53,011 bases of DNA from Muribaculaceae bacterium (GCA_017478855.1 JAFVCX010000015.1:1-53011), one strand, 5' to 3'; counted from the stretch's first letter, positions 26,501 through 35,553 are shown. The notes: generated by a model from the sequence alone, not told the origin. Program-made: numbers and translations.

Positions 26501-29499
26501 TGCGCCGTGATGCCGGCCGCATAGTCGGTCATGGCCGTGACGGCCGCATAGTTGCGGCAGTTCTCAATGCGGCCTTTGGTGGCAGCCACGATGGGTCCCA
26601 CCAGCTGGTAGGCGATAAATTCGCAGTCGGCAGCTATAGTGAGGTTTTTCACCACGCTGTTCTCGGTGCAATAAGAGAAGAAACCGGTGGCTTTGCGCGA
26701 ACCGGAGTTCTGCGCCACACCTTGTGTGTCGTATTTCACGTCGTGCATGCGCAGGCGGTGAATGGCGTGTCCGCCACCGTCGTAAGTGCCGTCGAAGGAG
26801 TGTGCCTGTTGCGCGTCGCTGCCGATGCCGCTGAAGTCGGTAGCATATTCGAGATCGATGTCGTTGGTCTGCAAGAAGAAGTCGCCGGTGAAGGCCTGAC
26901 GGCGGCGCACGGCTTTGTCGAGCGCAATTAGGTCGTCCTTATCGCGAATCAAATAAGGCTCGCTCTCGGTGCCTTTGCCCACAAATCCGCTGGGGTCTAC
27001 GGTTTCGATGTGGATGAATTTGTAGTGCTTTCCACCATCGGCAGTGGCTCCAATCATTTCGCTGGCACTCACATTCTTTAATGTGACAGTGCCGCCGTCA
27101 ATCGAGATGCCGGTGCCTTCTTTGCTCATGCCATTTTCGGTATATACAACCCATTCCACACCGCCTTCAGTCCCCACGGTGAAAGTGTTTTTCACCTTCT
27201 TGGTGCTCTCGCCGTCGTTCAGAAAAAGGGGGGCGGCAGCCATGTGGCTCACGGGCAGGTCGGCAAATTGTTTGAGCAAGGGATATTTGCCGTCGGCGAT
27301 GGTCCACACCTCGGGGTCCCAGCCTGCGAATGTGGTGGCTGTGGTCATTTGCCGTGTGGTGAGTGCCATGGAGGCTGTGACCGAATCAGGCTCGTTGCAG
27401 GTGATTTGGTTGTCGTAATAGCACTGCTCGATATTTGCCACACCATAACGAATGCCGAAAATGCCCTGCGACTTGGTGATGTCGTCAATCAAGAGTCGTC
27501 CCGAAGCATAGCAGCGAGTCATGGTGTTGGTTTCATTTTCGTCCTCAAGGAAGTAGCCCACGAGTTGCCCCGTTTGCTTGCTGGCTTGCGCATTCACCAT
27601 CTCGTTGCAGGTGAAGCAGTCGCTAATTTGCGCGCCGTAGGCAAGTCCCACAAGGCCGCCGTAATCTCCGTTGTAGCTGGCATCGTCGCGCACTTTGGCA
27701 CTCATGAGGGCGGTGTTCATGCAGCGTTGCAGCACGCCGTGGTTCATGTTGCCAATCAAGCCTGCAATTTGGCCGTGACCGTCGTTGTCGATGATGGTGC
27801 CGGCCACATAACTGTCGGTCACACGGGCCTTATTGTCGCGAGTGCTGATGGTGTAGCCGGCAAGGCCGCCCAACGCGCGATAAAGCCGGTTGTAGTAGCC
27901 AGTGAACGTGAGTGCGCCATCCACTTGGCAATGACTGACGGTGCCCCCGCGCACAATGCCGGCAATGCCACCGGTGGCTCCCGAACCAACGAAGTCGCCC
28001 GTGAATGTGGCGTCGCTCACAGTGGCATCGCGCAGTTCGCCCACCACACCGCCGCCATAGCTGTTGTGGTGAGTGATGCTGGCATTAAGCACTTGCACAT
28101 GAGTGATGTCGCCCAAGCTCTGTGCCGCGATGCCGCCAGCATATTCTCCGTAGCTTTCCAGCACGAGCCCTTGCATGATGAGGTTCTTGATGCTGCTGCC
28201 CTTGCCTGCGTAACCTATGAAAGCGGCATTGGGTTCTTGTCCCATGCTGATGCGTAGGCCAGTGATCTGGTGACCTCGGCCATCAAAGGAAGCGCAGAAG
28301 GGACTCTCGTCGGTTCGGCCAATGGGGCGGTAGGCACTCGACAGCTGGCTCAAATCGATGTCGTTGCCCATGATGATGTGTTTGCCCTCGAAGCTATTGC
28401 CGTAGTTGACATTCTCGGCCAACGCTTCGACCTGCGCCGAGGTGGTGAGCACATAGGGATTTTCCTCACTGCCGTCGCCGTCCCACACAAGATCTTTGGC
28501 GGTGGGATACGATATGGTGCCCGGTGAATAGGTGATGCGGGTCCATCTGTAAGGATAAGAACACAAGCTGCTGTAGATGCGGCTAAAGAGGCCCCAGTTG
28601 TCCAAATTGATCTCAATGTCGCTGCTTGTGCCCTTGATGCTTCCCTTTTGCGCCGAGCCGCTGATGGCCCAATTGGCCGGGTTGCACATAAACACACCGT
28701 AGGTGGGGTGTGTGTAGATGGGTTGAGGTGGAATCTCAATGGATTTGTTGGGATTAACGTAGGCGGTAACGGGAATACCATTGTCGGCAAAGTTGACGAT
28801 ACTCACTTGGTTGTCATACGTCTGCTCGATATACACGGGATAAGTTTCGGTCGAGTCGGCTTTGTTGGCGTAGCTGTTGGTCATTACGCCGTTGGTGGGT
28901 TTGAGTGTTGAGCTGGCAAAGGCACCAAAAGAAAGTCCTTCGGTGGAATTTTTGACAAACAGTCCCCAGCCGGGCAGCTGCACCGACCCATCGTCGGCAA
29001 TAGTGCCCACAATGGGTTGCGTGAAGCTCAATCGCTTCTGTTCCCAGTCCACAGGGCAAATCCACACCTCACCATAAGTGTTGTGGTTAAAGGCTAATTG
29101 CGCCGGTATTTGCATGGTGTTGCCGCTGAGAGTCATCTGCACGCTGTAGCCGCGCAGCAGCAAATTGCTGATGACGGCCGAGCCGTCGCTTCCCGTAGCA
29201 ATGCTCACGATAGCTCCACCATATTGTTTCTCTCCTGTGGTGCGATAGTCTATCTCGGCAAAAGTTAGAGTGGTGTTGGCCGGCCAATTCACTTGGGCCG
29301 ATGTCAGGGCTTGTGCCGTTGGTGTTGTGATTTCGCCCACCGTCCACACGCCCGCCTGTGGAGTGAGGTCGTCGTGTTGCCACTTCTCATTTTGAGAGAA
29401 AATGACTGACCGGGGGTCGGGCTCTTGAGCCAAAGAGTAGAAAGCAGCGCTGCTGAGCAGCGTTGCGAGTAAAATGCGACTTAATGCCTTGTATATCAT
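23539..29499 (-). CDS. Giant secreted GLUG/beta-helix repeat protein, probable T9SS cargo
   Basis: A 1986-residue exported protein. The start is set at 29499 because MIYKALSRILLATLL opens a normal signal peptide ending SLAQ. Residues about 25-335 hold two copies of a beta-sandwich-like unit (compare HNTYGEVWICPVDW with HPTYGVFMCNPANW). Three modules follow, each opening with a G-x-G-x-x-x-x-P-Y motif: GDGSEENPY (about 343), GKGTESEPY (about 843) and GDGTQENPY (about 1289). Each opener is followed by NDIDL/ADIDM and then many GLUG-type repeats such as YYVGGMVGYL and GGFAGNVYNG, predicted to form a long beta-helix. Short Ig-like linkers separate the modules. The last 60 residues (NTMGMTGSKPFAGLNIVV and on to the end) resemble a C-terminal sorting region of the type IX system. 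Binding partner unknown; an adhesin role is inference. Confidence 0.85.
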   Translation of the reverse strand: MIYKALSRILLATLLSSAAFYSLAQEPDPRSVIFSQNEKWQHDDLTPQAGVWTVGEITTPTAQALTSAQVNWPANTTLTFAEIDYRTTGEKQYGGAIVSIATGSDGSAVISNLLLRGYSVQMTLSGNTMQIPAQLAFNHNTYGEVWICPVDWEQKRLSFTQPIVGTIADDGSVQLPGWGLFVKNSTEGLSFGAFASSTLKPTNGVMTNSYANKADSTETYPVYIEQTYDNQVSIVNFADNGIPVTAYVNPNKSIEIPPQPIYTHPTYGVFMCNPANWAISGSAQKGSIKGTSSDIEINLDNWGLFSRIYSSLCSYPYRWTRITYSPGTISYPTAKDLVWDGDGSEENPYVLTTSAQVEALAENVNYGNSFEGKHIIMGNDIDLSQLSSAYRPIGRTDESPFCASFDGRGHQITGLRISMGQEPNAAFIGYAGKGSSIKNLIMQGLVLESYGEYAGGIAAQSLGDITHVQVLNASITHHNSYGGGVVGELRDATVSDATFTGDFVGSGATGGIAGIVRGGTVSHCQVDGALTFTGYYNRLYRALGGLAGYTISTRDNKARVTDSYVAGTIIDNDGHGQIAGLIGNMNHGVLQRCMNTALMSAKVRDDASYNGDYGGLVGLAYGAQISDCFTCNEMVNAQASKQTGQLVGYFLEDENETNTMTRCYASGRLLIDDITKSQGIFGIRYGVANIEQCYYDNQITCNEPDSVTASMALTTRQMTTATTFAGWDPEVWTIADGKYPLLKQFADLPVSHMAAAPLFLNDGESTKKVKNTFTVGTEGGVEWVVYTENGMSKEGTGISIDGGTVTLKNVSASEMIGATADGGKHYKFIHIETVDPSGFVGKGTESEPYLIRDKDDLIALDKAVRRRQAFTGDFFLQTNDIDLEYATDFSGIGSDAQQAHSFDGTYDGGGHAIHRLRMHDVKYDTQGVAQNSGSRKATGFFSYCTENSVVKNLTIAADCEFIAYQLVGPIVAATKGRIENCRNYAAVTAMTDYAAGITAQAAGEKAVVSGCYNSGTILAGGNDVAGIVAISTGTIEYCQNDGSVINRQVNECRAITAQHTAGGIVASSSASSTNAVVVRGCINTGDVFSLRDVGGIASSLSGSLVENNLNYGMVSYTRGDGSIGAIAGYNITSAGNSAHNYYDAQIAPYRAAANAENNYCTSALTRQLTAGQPLEGFDAERYDWTTGWYPVLKAFSTEPAAIAHRQMVVTMADPESSDNMQTTASLKQGEGLQWKLSEATDFKLDAATLQVNMRVGDTSLRDTLTVTLNDYNKVIPLRSIPIIFEGDGTQENPYQIKVRADLDRLSRFTTNEGYAFDGRYFKQLADIDMGSDPFTPIGMSPSSFNAHYDGNSKQISHLNINDESEEYLAFFSNVGKGASVHNLTLDGDIVGYRNVAGIVGILQGEATRLTFLGHVSTPKNPYAGGLVLRATSGAVIKDCINRGTVSPGGGFGGGVVYANAGTVIGCRNEADLEGLRIAGIAGLNSGKVEDCVNTGRLSGNGYLAGIVSTSAGNDTIINCHNEGEIASEGTYVAGVTAYINSNAGQTYMRDCYNTAPISGKEDVGGVIGMARPGFDIARCWNSGDVNAEEESCGGFVGSVYSSSGSNIGAGVMSECFNSGVVIAGGRYVGGFAGNVYNGNRFVNCYNTGDVLGGSYYVGGMVGYLRSTDFERCWNSGHVEGDSYGVGGFAGYGQGHLEQCWNGGNVTSNLATTSTTNGNAGGLMGMGSATIHHCANYGDVTARGNVGGLMGLSNSTSTRITASYNAGRISSIDPSTAAAIVAICRYALTVDSCYWDADMCPDVTDSRATGLTTRQLAQLDLGDGFAVSPGSYPVMAELTNHQPTCFFAAVPVVAEGDSWLTVTQPLTVATPACTQWTGSAGLRVDGGTVQPTAMGEQTLTKTFSLPQMAAAEEGAFNPLAQVEWEKTYELTVTKASSVESIADKATSVLSVTYVNTMGMTGSKPFAGLNIVVTRHADGHVTTVKQVF

Positions 29500-29846
29500 A
29501 ATAATGGTATTTTGGGTTCGTTCATAATTGAAATAAAACCTGTAAGGTTCTTGCAAAAATATACATTTTTTTCATCGTGAGCAACAAATTCCTCAAAAAA
29601 CAAGTGACAATCTATTTTTTTTCATATCTACAGCCCTTTTTGTGAGAAAACAAAAGAAAAGCTGCCCGTGCTATCTCTTTGGTGATGCAATATGGCCAAT
29701 TCGCTTAACTGAAAGGGTGGCTTGCTTAAAAGTGCTTGTTTTGATGATGAATTTGAAGCTAAAATTAATAAATTTGTTGCTGTTTATCAGATATTTTATA
29801 ATATAAATCACAGATATTAACCAATTAATCACAAAATCACTCAACA
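29500..29846. promoter_or_regulatory. Divergent promoter region between the two giant genes
   Basis: This AT-rich region is 347 bases long. On the minus strand TATTTTTG (29561-29554) matches the -7 consensus with a weak -33 (CAAC at 29582 on the plus strand), giving a leader of about 50 bases. On the plus strand TTTG near 29771-29774 and an AT-rich TATTTTATAATAT near 29791-29803 are a weaker promoter candidate. Nothing else recognisable is present. Confidence 0.45.
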
Positions 29847-32800
29847 ATGAAGAAAATCTTCCTGTTAATGGCTATGATGGTGACATGCTTCACCATGATG
29901 GCCGATGACTCGAATCTGTATGGGGGCGGCAGCGGTACGGCCGATGACCCCTATCAGATCTCGACTTTGCAGCACTTGGCTAATATGTCGGTGCAATCCA
30001 CCCTTATAACCGACTACTCAGGGGTGTATTTCAAAATGATGAACGACATTGAAGTGTCTGGTCCCGAAGCATGGGGCATCGGTTTGAGCAACCGTGCGTT
30101 TAGCGGCACATTTGATGGCGCGGGCTATGCGCTGAAAGGCATCACTCTGCTAACCCCGGTATTTAACTATGTGGGTACTGCTGGTGTGGTGAAGAACCTT
30201 AAAATTGAGAATGCTTCGACGACAGGTGTTGCCACGTCGAACAACACGGCCCTCTTGGCCGGCACCGTGCAGGGCTTGGTAGAAAACTGCCAAGTGGTCA
30301 ACGCTGTGCAAAACTATAGCGCAACCAATATGAGCTACTTCAACTCGGGTTTGGTGGCTTACCTCACAGCTACGGGTAAGATTCAAAACTGTTCTTATTC
30401 GGGCACAGTGACCACCGCCGGCGGTTATGGCTCAATCGTGGGCCGCAACATGGGCGGCGCGGTGATTGACTGCGAGAGCACCGCCAACATCACCATTGGT
30501 CGCGGCAACGTCACGGTGGGCGGCATTGGCGGCACCACCCAGTGGATGAATAGTGGTTCGTTCTATAACTACAGCGGTTGCACTTTCAAAGGTGAAATCA
30601 AAGTGGCGAGCAACAACTATAATGGTATTAGCGCCGGTGGTATTGCCGGTGGTGGCACGGGCGCAACCTCCATCACAAAGTGCGTGAACTTGGGTAAAAT
30701 CGAGAGCATTGGCTACACGGGCGGTATTGGCGGTAACCTCACCAACCAGTCGCTCATCGAGGATAGCTACAACATGGGTCTTGTGACCGACTACTTCATG
30801 GCCGAGAACCTCACCAATGTGACATTTGCGATGGCTGACTATGTGGCCGGTTTGGCCGGTAAGATGGATGGCGGCACCGTGCGTCGCAGCTGGAATGGCG
30901 GCACCGTGCAAAGCTATCGTTCGGCCGCAGGTTTGGTGGGCTACACAGGCTCTACCGGTGGCCACTTGTGGATTGACGACTGCTATAACGTGGGCTTGGT
31001 CAATGCACCTTACACATGGACAAGCGGCAACTCCACAGTGGAGCAGTCGGGTGGCTTGGTGGCCTACACGCTGGGCACTTTTAATGTGAATATCGCTACC
31101 AGTTTGAGCTTGGGCACCATCATCAATGCTGCCGTTGCCCGCAACGAAAATAGCGAATACATCGGCTGGGCTTCGTCGGCCGACAAGGTGCTCTACACCA
31201 ATGTGTATTACGATAATCAGGTGGCGGGTTACCAATCGACCATCGGCAGCAAGACGACCGCCGAGCTGACGAGCGGCACGGCCTTGGAGGGCTTTGACAC
31301 CGAGAAATGGGAGTTTACCGCAGGCATGTATCCGCGCCTGAAAGTTTCGGCCGAGAGCGAGGCCGCCAAGTTGTGTGCCACGCCTTATTTCTTGGCAAAT
31401 GGCAATGTGCATGGCAAAGTGATGGATAGTTTCACGGTGAGCAACGCCAATAACGTGACGTGGGCTTTGAGCGAGAATAGCAGTGCTGTGCTCGAAGGCA
31501 CTAACGTGAATGTGACTCGTGGCAAGACGGTCGACGTTGTGACCCTCACCTCTACACTCGGTGACTCCAAGCACGAGAGTAGAGTGACTATCTACCCTGA
31601 CCTCTTCGCAGGCAGCGGCACGCAAGAAGACCCCTATCAAATCAAGACTTATGAGGACTTGAAGAACCTCGCTGCCGCCACCAATGCCGGTGGCCTTGAC
31701 CTTGCAGGTGAATACCTCAAGCTGATGAATGACATTGACTGCGAGAGCGATGCCAGCTTTGAGCGTCTGAGCCAAAGCACACTGTTCTCGGGTGTATTTG
31801 ACGGTGATGGACACAGTTTGAATAATCTGACCATGAATTTGCAGCTCACCAGCGTTTCTAATAGCGGACTCTTTGGCGTGATTGGCAAAGACGGAGTGGT
31901 GAAAAACCTCACGATTGGCAGCACAAGCACCATTGGTCTGGGACTGAATTGTGGCACGATTGCCGCTTCGGTGGCCGGAACTATCGAGAACTGCCGCGTG
32001 CTTCCCGCCAAAGTGACCACAACAAGTGCTCGTGGCACATTTGGTGGCATTGTGGGTACCGTGCAGGCTACCGGTAAAGTGATTGACTGCTACATGGCAT
32101 CTGATATCCTTTTGAGTGGTTCAAGCCACAATGTGGGCGGTATCGCAGCCTATAACTATGGACTCATTGATGGCTGCCAGTATGCCAACACGCTGGCCGG
32201 CTCATCTTCTAACTATCTAGGCGGTATTGCTGCCTATAACTATGGCACCATCGATAATTGCGCATCTACCGGCCGCTTGTTTGCTAACCAGTATGTGGGC
32301 GGCCTCGTGGGTCGAAACATGAGCAACGCCGTCATTAAAAACTCACTGGCCACGGCTGTGGTTGAGTACACAACCAATGTGACTGTTGCCGGTGCCGTTG
32401 CGGGCGACAATAACGGAACGTTTGAGAATGTGGTCTATGACAAGCAAATCGCTGTCTTTGACAACGTGGTGGCCAAAGGCCTGACCGGCAAACTCACTCG
32501 TGAGATTGTGGCCGGTGGCGCATTGAGCAGCAAATTTGCTGCGACCGAGGGTCAGTATCCTGTCGTTGCTAAATTTGCCGAGGAACCTGCTGTGGTGATG
32601 ACCGCTCTGCCACTCATCTATACCGACGAGGAAACTCGCCTTGATATGAAGGCCAATGTGAAACTGCAACTGCCTTCCATCACCGGACTCACATGGAAAC
32701 TCTACGACAGTGACGATGAATTGCTCTACACGGCATCGACCAAAACTGCTTATTTTGACAACGAAACGACTTATGCTGTGGGTGCCATGAGCCAAACTTA

Positions 32801-34751
32801 TTCGGGTGTGACCCGTTTGATTCAGATGAGATGCTATGGCAACATTCTCACCGGTTCGGGCACGGAGGAAGATCCGTGGATTATTGCTACTGAAGCCAAC
32901 TTGCGCAAACTCTCGACCGAAACGGCTAAGGCTTATAACCGTGGCGACTATGCCGGCAAGCACTTTAAAGTTACTGCCGACATTACGATGACCAGCGCAA
33001 TGACTCCTATCAGCACTGGCGCTCAAAGAAATTTCCGCGGTGTGATTCATGGCGACGGTCATGTGATCAACAATCTCACCATCAACGGAACTACTTATGC
33101 TGGCCTCGTGGGCAACATTGGCCGTGGCGGCAAAATTGAAAACCTCACTATCGCAAGTGGCGAGATCAAGGGAACGCAATATCTGGGTGCATTCACCGGC
33201 TATTGCAATGGCGGTAGCTTGGTGAACCTTACCAACAAAGCTGCCGTGACGGGCGGAACCCAAACCTACGTGGGTGGCATCGCCGGCTATGCCTTGAACG
33301 CAACGCTGGAGAACCTCACCAACAATGGCAACGTGACCAACAAGGCCAACTACACCGGTGGCGTAGCCGGCTATGTGCAAGGCAATGGCGCTGTGACCTA
33401 CAAGAACCTTTACAACACAGGCAATGTGGGCGGTGGTATGTTTACTGGCGGTGTGCTGGGTACGGCTATCCTTTGCTCGCTCGATGACATCGAAAACACA
33501 GGTAATGTGGAGGGTACGCTCACCACGACCAACCTTGTGGGTGGTGTGATTGGCGTGGTTGACGCTTGCCAGAGTGTGAACAATGCCCGCAACTATGGCA
33601 CCGTGTCGAACGCCGGAGTTGGCGTTGGTGGCGGGATTGGACGCTCCTGGCCGCAGAAAAACCCCGCCAACGAGCTGACGGTGAGCAACAGCCTCAATGC
33701 CGGTAAAGTGACCGGTAAGACCAGCTACGTAGGCGGTATCGTGGGTCAAGTGGACAACGTAACCTATAAGCTCACGGTGAAAGGCTGTGCCAATGTTGAC
33801 ACAATTCAAAACGTTGCGGCTACCGTCGCGGCTGGTACTCCCGGTGCTGGCGGCATCGTGGGCGGCGGCGCTCCCGTGATTGAGGACTGCTACAATGCAG
33901 GCGTGATTATGGGTGCTAACTGCATTGGTGGCATCTTGGGCCGCCCCGTGAACAATGCGGCTCCGGTAACCATCAAAAACAGCTTGAACACGGGTTGGCT
34001 CGATGGCTATGCAGCCAATAGCGCCAACATTGGTTCAATCACAGGCTTCAATTCTACTGCCGCCACTTATAGCAATGTGGCTTATGACAAGCAGATGAGC
34101 AATGTGGCCGGTGCCGGCAAGGCCGATGTGGAAGGCATTGAAGGCAAACTCACGGCCGAGATTGCAACTGCCGCAGTGGCTTTGGCTCCTGCCATGAACG
34201 ACGACGCTACCGCAAACGCTTGGAATAAGCAAGACGGCCGCTATCCCGCACCCGCAGCCATCGCAGCCAATGAGGCTGTGGCTGTGACCACGATTCCGGT
34301 GTTCCTCAATGAAGTGGATACTCGCTATGAGGTGACAAAAGATTTTGCTGTGGGTCAGGCCGAAGGTGCTGAATGGACAGGCGACGAAGTGTTCTTCTTC
34401 AACGTGGACAACGTGTACATTAAGGACGAAACCGTTGAGGTGGGCGATAGCAAAATTATCACCGGCACCTATAATGTGCAAGTGACGCTTGGCGAGAACA
34501 CACGCATCTATCCGCTGACTCTTAACTATGAGTATGTGGCTACCGCTATCGATGGCGTGACTGCCGATGGCGAGGGTGTGGCTTTGACTGCCGGTGGCAT
34601 TGTGCTGCCCGCTGGCCCCTATGCAGTGTTTAATATCGCTGGCGCAAAGGTGCAAGCTGGTGTGGCCCAAGCCGGCCAAACTGTTACGCTGCCTGCCGGC
34701 ACCTATGTGGTGCTGAGCCGTGGCAAGGGCGTGAAAGTGATGATTAAATAA
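29847..34751 (+). CDS. Giant secreted GLUG/beta-helix repeat protein with T9SS-type sorting domain
   Basis: A 1634-residue exported protein with a signal peptide of about 19 residues. It has three modules opening with GSGTADDPYQI (about 29), GSGTQEDPYQI (about 589) and GSGTEEDPWII (about 1003), each followed by a K-x-x-x-DI segment (FKMMNDI, LKLMNDI, FKVTADI). Runs of GLUG-type repeats follow, for example YTGGIGGNL, YVGGLVGRN and YTGGVAGYV, alternating with CYN/SLNTG turns. Each module ends with a G-x-YP segment and an Ig-like linker. The C-terminus (YAVFNIAGAKVQAG, then LPAGTYVVLSRGKGVKVMIK) is a good match to a type A T9SS sorting domain, so the mature protein should be secreted or surface-attached. 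The three-module plan matches the divergent neighbour, which suggests a related pair. Function unknown. Confidence 0.87.
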   Translation: MKKIFLLMAMMVTCFTMMADDSNLYGGGSGTADDPYQISTLQHLANMSVQSTLITDYSGVYFKMMNDIEVSGPEAWGIGLSNRAFSGTFDGAGYALKGITLLTPVFNYVGTAGVVKNLKIENASTTGVATSNNTALLAGTVQGLVENCQVVNAVQNYSATNMSYFNSGLVAYLTATGKIQNCSYSGTVTTAGGYGSIVGRNMGGAVIDCESTANITIGRGNVTVGGIGGTTQWMNSGSFYNYSGCTFKGEIKVASNNYNGISAGGIAGGGTGATSITKCVNLGKIESIGYTGGIGGNLTNQSLIEDSYNMGLVTDYFMAENLTNVTFAMADYVAGLAGKMDGGTVRRSWNGGTVQSYRSAAGLVGYTGSTGGHLWIDDCYNVGLVNAPYTWTSGNSTVEQSGGLVAYTLGTFNVNIATSLSLGTIINAAVARNENSEYIGWASSADKVLYTNVYYDNQVAGYQSTIGSKTTAELTSGTALEGFDTEKWEFTAGMYPRLKVSAESEAAKLCATPYFLANGNVHGKVMDSFTVSNANNVTWALSENSSAVLEGTNVNVTRGKTVDVVTLTSTLGDSKHESRVTIYPDLFAGSGTQEDPYQIKTYEDLKNLAAATNAGGLDLAGEYLKLMNDIDCESDASFERLSQSTLFSGVFDGDGHSLNNLTMNLQLTSVSNSGLFGVIGKDGVVKNLTIGSTSTIGLGLNCGTIAASVAGTIENCRVLPAKVTTTSARGTFGGIVGTVQATGKVIDCYMASDILLSGSSHNVGGIAAYNYGLIDGCQYANTLAGSSSNYLGGIAAYNYGTIDNCASTGRLFANQYVGGLVGRNMSNAVIKNSLATAVVEYTTNVTVAGAVAGDNNGTFENVVYDKQIAVFDNVVAKGLTGKLTREIVAGGALSSKFAATEGQYPVVAKFAEEPAVVMTALPLIYTDEETRLDMKANVKLQLPSITGLTWKLYDSDDELLYTASTKTAYFDNETTYAVGAMSQTYSGVTRLIQMRCYGNILTGSGTEEDPWIIATEANLRKLSTETAKAYNRGDYAGKHFKVTADITMTSAMTPISTGAQRNFRGVIHGDGHVINNLTINGTTYAGLVGNIGRGGKIENLTIASGEIKGTQYLGAFTGYCNGGSLVNLTNKAAVTGGTQTYVGGIAGYALNATLENLTNNGNVTNKANYTGGVAGYVQGNGAVTYKNLYNTGNVGGGMFTGGVLGTAILCSLDDIENTGNVEGTLTTTNLVGGVIGVVDACQSVNNARNYGTVSNAGVGVGGGIGRSWPQKNPANELTVSNSLNAGKVTGKTSYVGGIVGQVDNVTYKLTVKGCANVDTIQNVAATVAAGTPGAGGIVGGGAPVIEDCYNAGVIMGANCIGGILGRPVNNAAPVTIKNSLNTGWLDGYAANSANIGSITGFNSTAATYSNVAYDKQMSNVAGAGKADVEGIEGKLTAEIATAAVALAPAMNDDATANAWNKQDGRYPAPAAIAANEAVAVTTIPVFLNEVDTRYEVTKDFAVGQAEGAEWTGDEVFFFNVDNVYIKDETVEVGDSKIITGTYNVQVTLGENTRIYPLTLNYEYVATAIDGVTADGEGVALTAGGIVLPAGPYAVFNIAGAKVQAGVAQAGQTVTLPAGTYVVLSRGKGVKVMIK

Positions 34752-34774
34752 GGTCGCAAGGCCTTTCCGATAGA

Positions 34775-34813
34775 TTTGAGGCAGGGCAGCCATTAGGCCG
34801 ACCCTGCCTCAAA
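34775..34813 (+). terminator. Terminator of the plus-strand giant gene
   Basis: A 12-base-pair stem pairs 34775-34786 with 34802-34813 and lies 24 bases after the stop codon. There is no long T run, so efficiency is uncertain. Its end nearly touches the -33 element of the next promoter. Confidence 0.6.
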
Positions 34814-34815
34814 CG

Positions 34816-34846
34816 TTTGTCAGCTCAAAAAAAATGCTTAACTTTG
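34816..34846 (+). promoter_or_regulatory. Promoter of the FKBP gene
   Basis: TTTG at 34816-34819, a 19-base spacer and TAACTTTG at 34839-34846 are a full match to the Bacteroidetes consensus. The leader is about 30 bases. Confidence 0.75.
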
Positions 34847-34881
34847 CACCCTATTAATTGTCACACAGTAAACAAAAAGAT

Positions 34882-35430
34882 ATGGATAAAATTCAAGCAG
34901 GAAAATACGTGGAATTAGCGTATGAAATTTTTGTGACCGATGAGAATGGGGAAACTTCGGTGTTCCGTTTTACGAAAGAACAACCCGACTGTTTCGTCTT
35001 TGGCATGGATCCCGGCATGATTGAGGGTTTCTCTCGCAATCTGGCCGACCTTGAACAAGGGGCAACATTTGATTTTGCGCTCGATCCCGCCGACGCCTTC
35101 GGTGAAAAAGACCCTAATATGGTGATGGAATTGCCGCGTGAAACGTTTGTAGTGAATGGCGAGTTTGATAGCGAGAAAGTCTTTGTGGGCGCAGTGATTC
35201 CCATGCAGACCCAAGATGGCTATCGCCTTGATGGCACCGTTGAGGCCATGACCGATACCACAGTCACCATCGATTTCAACCACCAACTGGCTGGAGAACG
35301 CGTGCACTATGTGGGTGAAGTGCTGCTGGTGCGCGACGCCACTCCCGAGGAACTCGCTCCCAAGCACCACCATTGTGGATGTGGTTGCGACCATGAGCAT
35401 GGTTGTGACGGATGCGAAGGATGTTGCTAA
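34882..35430 (+). CDS. FKBP-type peptidyl-prolyl isomerase, SlyD-like, with Cys/His-rich tail
   Basis: A 182-residue cytoplasmic prolyl isomerase and likely chaperone. The FKBP domain is split by an insert-in-flap domain as in SlyD: YVELAYEIF (about 8-16), FVFGMDPGMIEGFSRNLADLEQG (family core about 37-60), then a flap domain (about 70-125) and the closing strands VDFNHQLAGERVHYVGEVL-like segment to about 150. The tail (about 160-182) has five His and seven Cys, starting HHHCGCGCDHEHG, which strongly suggests nickel or other metal binding as in E. coli SlyD. The ATG at 34882 is chosen because it follows the promoter by about 35 bases and starts the family N-terminus. Confidence 0.92.
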   Translation: MDKIQAGKYVELAYEIFVTDENGETSVFRFTKEQPDCFVFGMDPGMIEGFSRNLADLEQGATFDFALDPADAFGEKDPNMVMELPRETFVVNGEFDSEKVFVGAVIPMQTQDGYRLDGTVEAMTDTTVTIDFNHQLAGERVHYVGEVLLVRDATPEELAPKHHHCGCGCDHEHGCDGCEGCC

Positions 35431-35436
35431 AAGGCT

Positions 35437-35505
35437 AAGGGCCGCGACGCGCCAACCCCAATTCGCCCTCCCAGCTTGCATAATGGCGAATGCGTTGCGG
35501 CCCTT
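35437..35505 (+). other. Structured 3' region after the FKBP gene
   Basis: AAGGGCCGC (35437-35445) pairs with GCGGCCCTT (35497-35505), CGC (35448-35450) can pair with GCG (35492-35494), and ATTCGCC (35461-35467) pairs with GGCGAAT (35485-35491). The nested helices form one long irregular hairpin starting seven bases after the FKBP stop codon. It may stabilise the 3' end or act with the following hairpin as a terminator. Confidence 0.5.
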
Positions 35506-35515
35506 TCTGATACAA

Positions 35516-35553
35516 AAAAGAGCGAGCGCATATAGATGCTTTCTCGCTCTTTT
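35516..35553. terminator. Bidirectional terminator between FKBP gene and tRNA-Asp
   Basis: An 11-base stem (35516-35526 with 35543-35553) is flanked by A residues on the left and T residues on the right. On the minus strand the stem is followed by six T residues, a good terminator for tRNA-Asp 13 bases after its 3' end; on the plus strand it can end the FKBP transcript. Confidence 0.75.

Noticed and set aside
24304-28257. Several long plus-strand frames (up to 337 codons) opposite the minus-strand giant gene
   Set aside because: They are Ala/Val/His/Gly-rich mirror frames of the repeat codons and have no start context or domains.
30432-33809. Minus-strand frames of 460 and 488 codons opposite the plus-strand giant gene
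   Set aside because: Same mirror effect of repeated Gly/Asn/Thr codons; no domain or promoter supports them.
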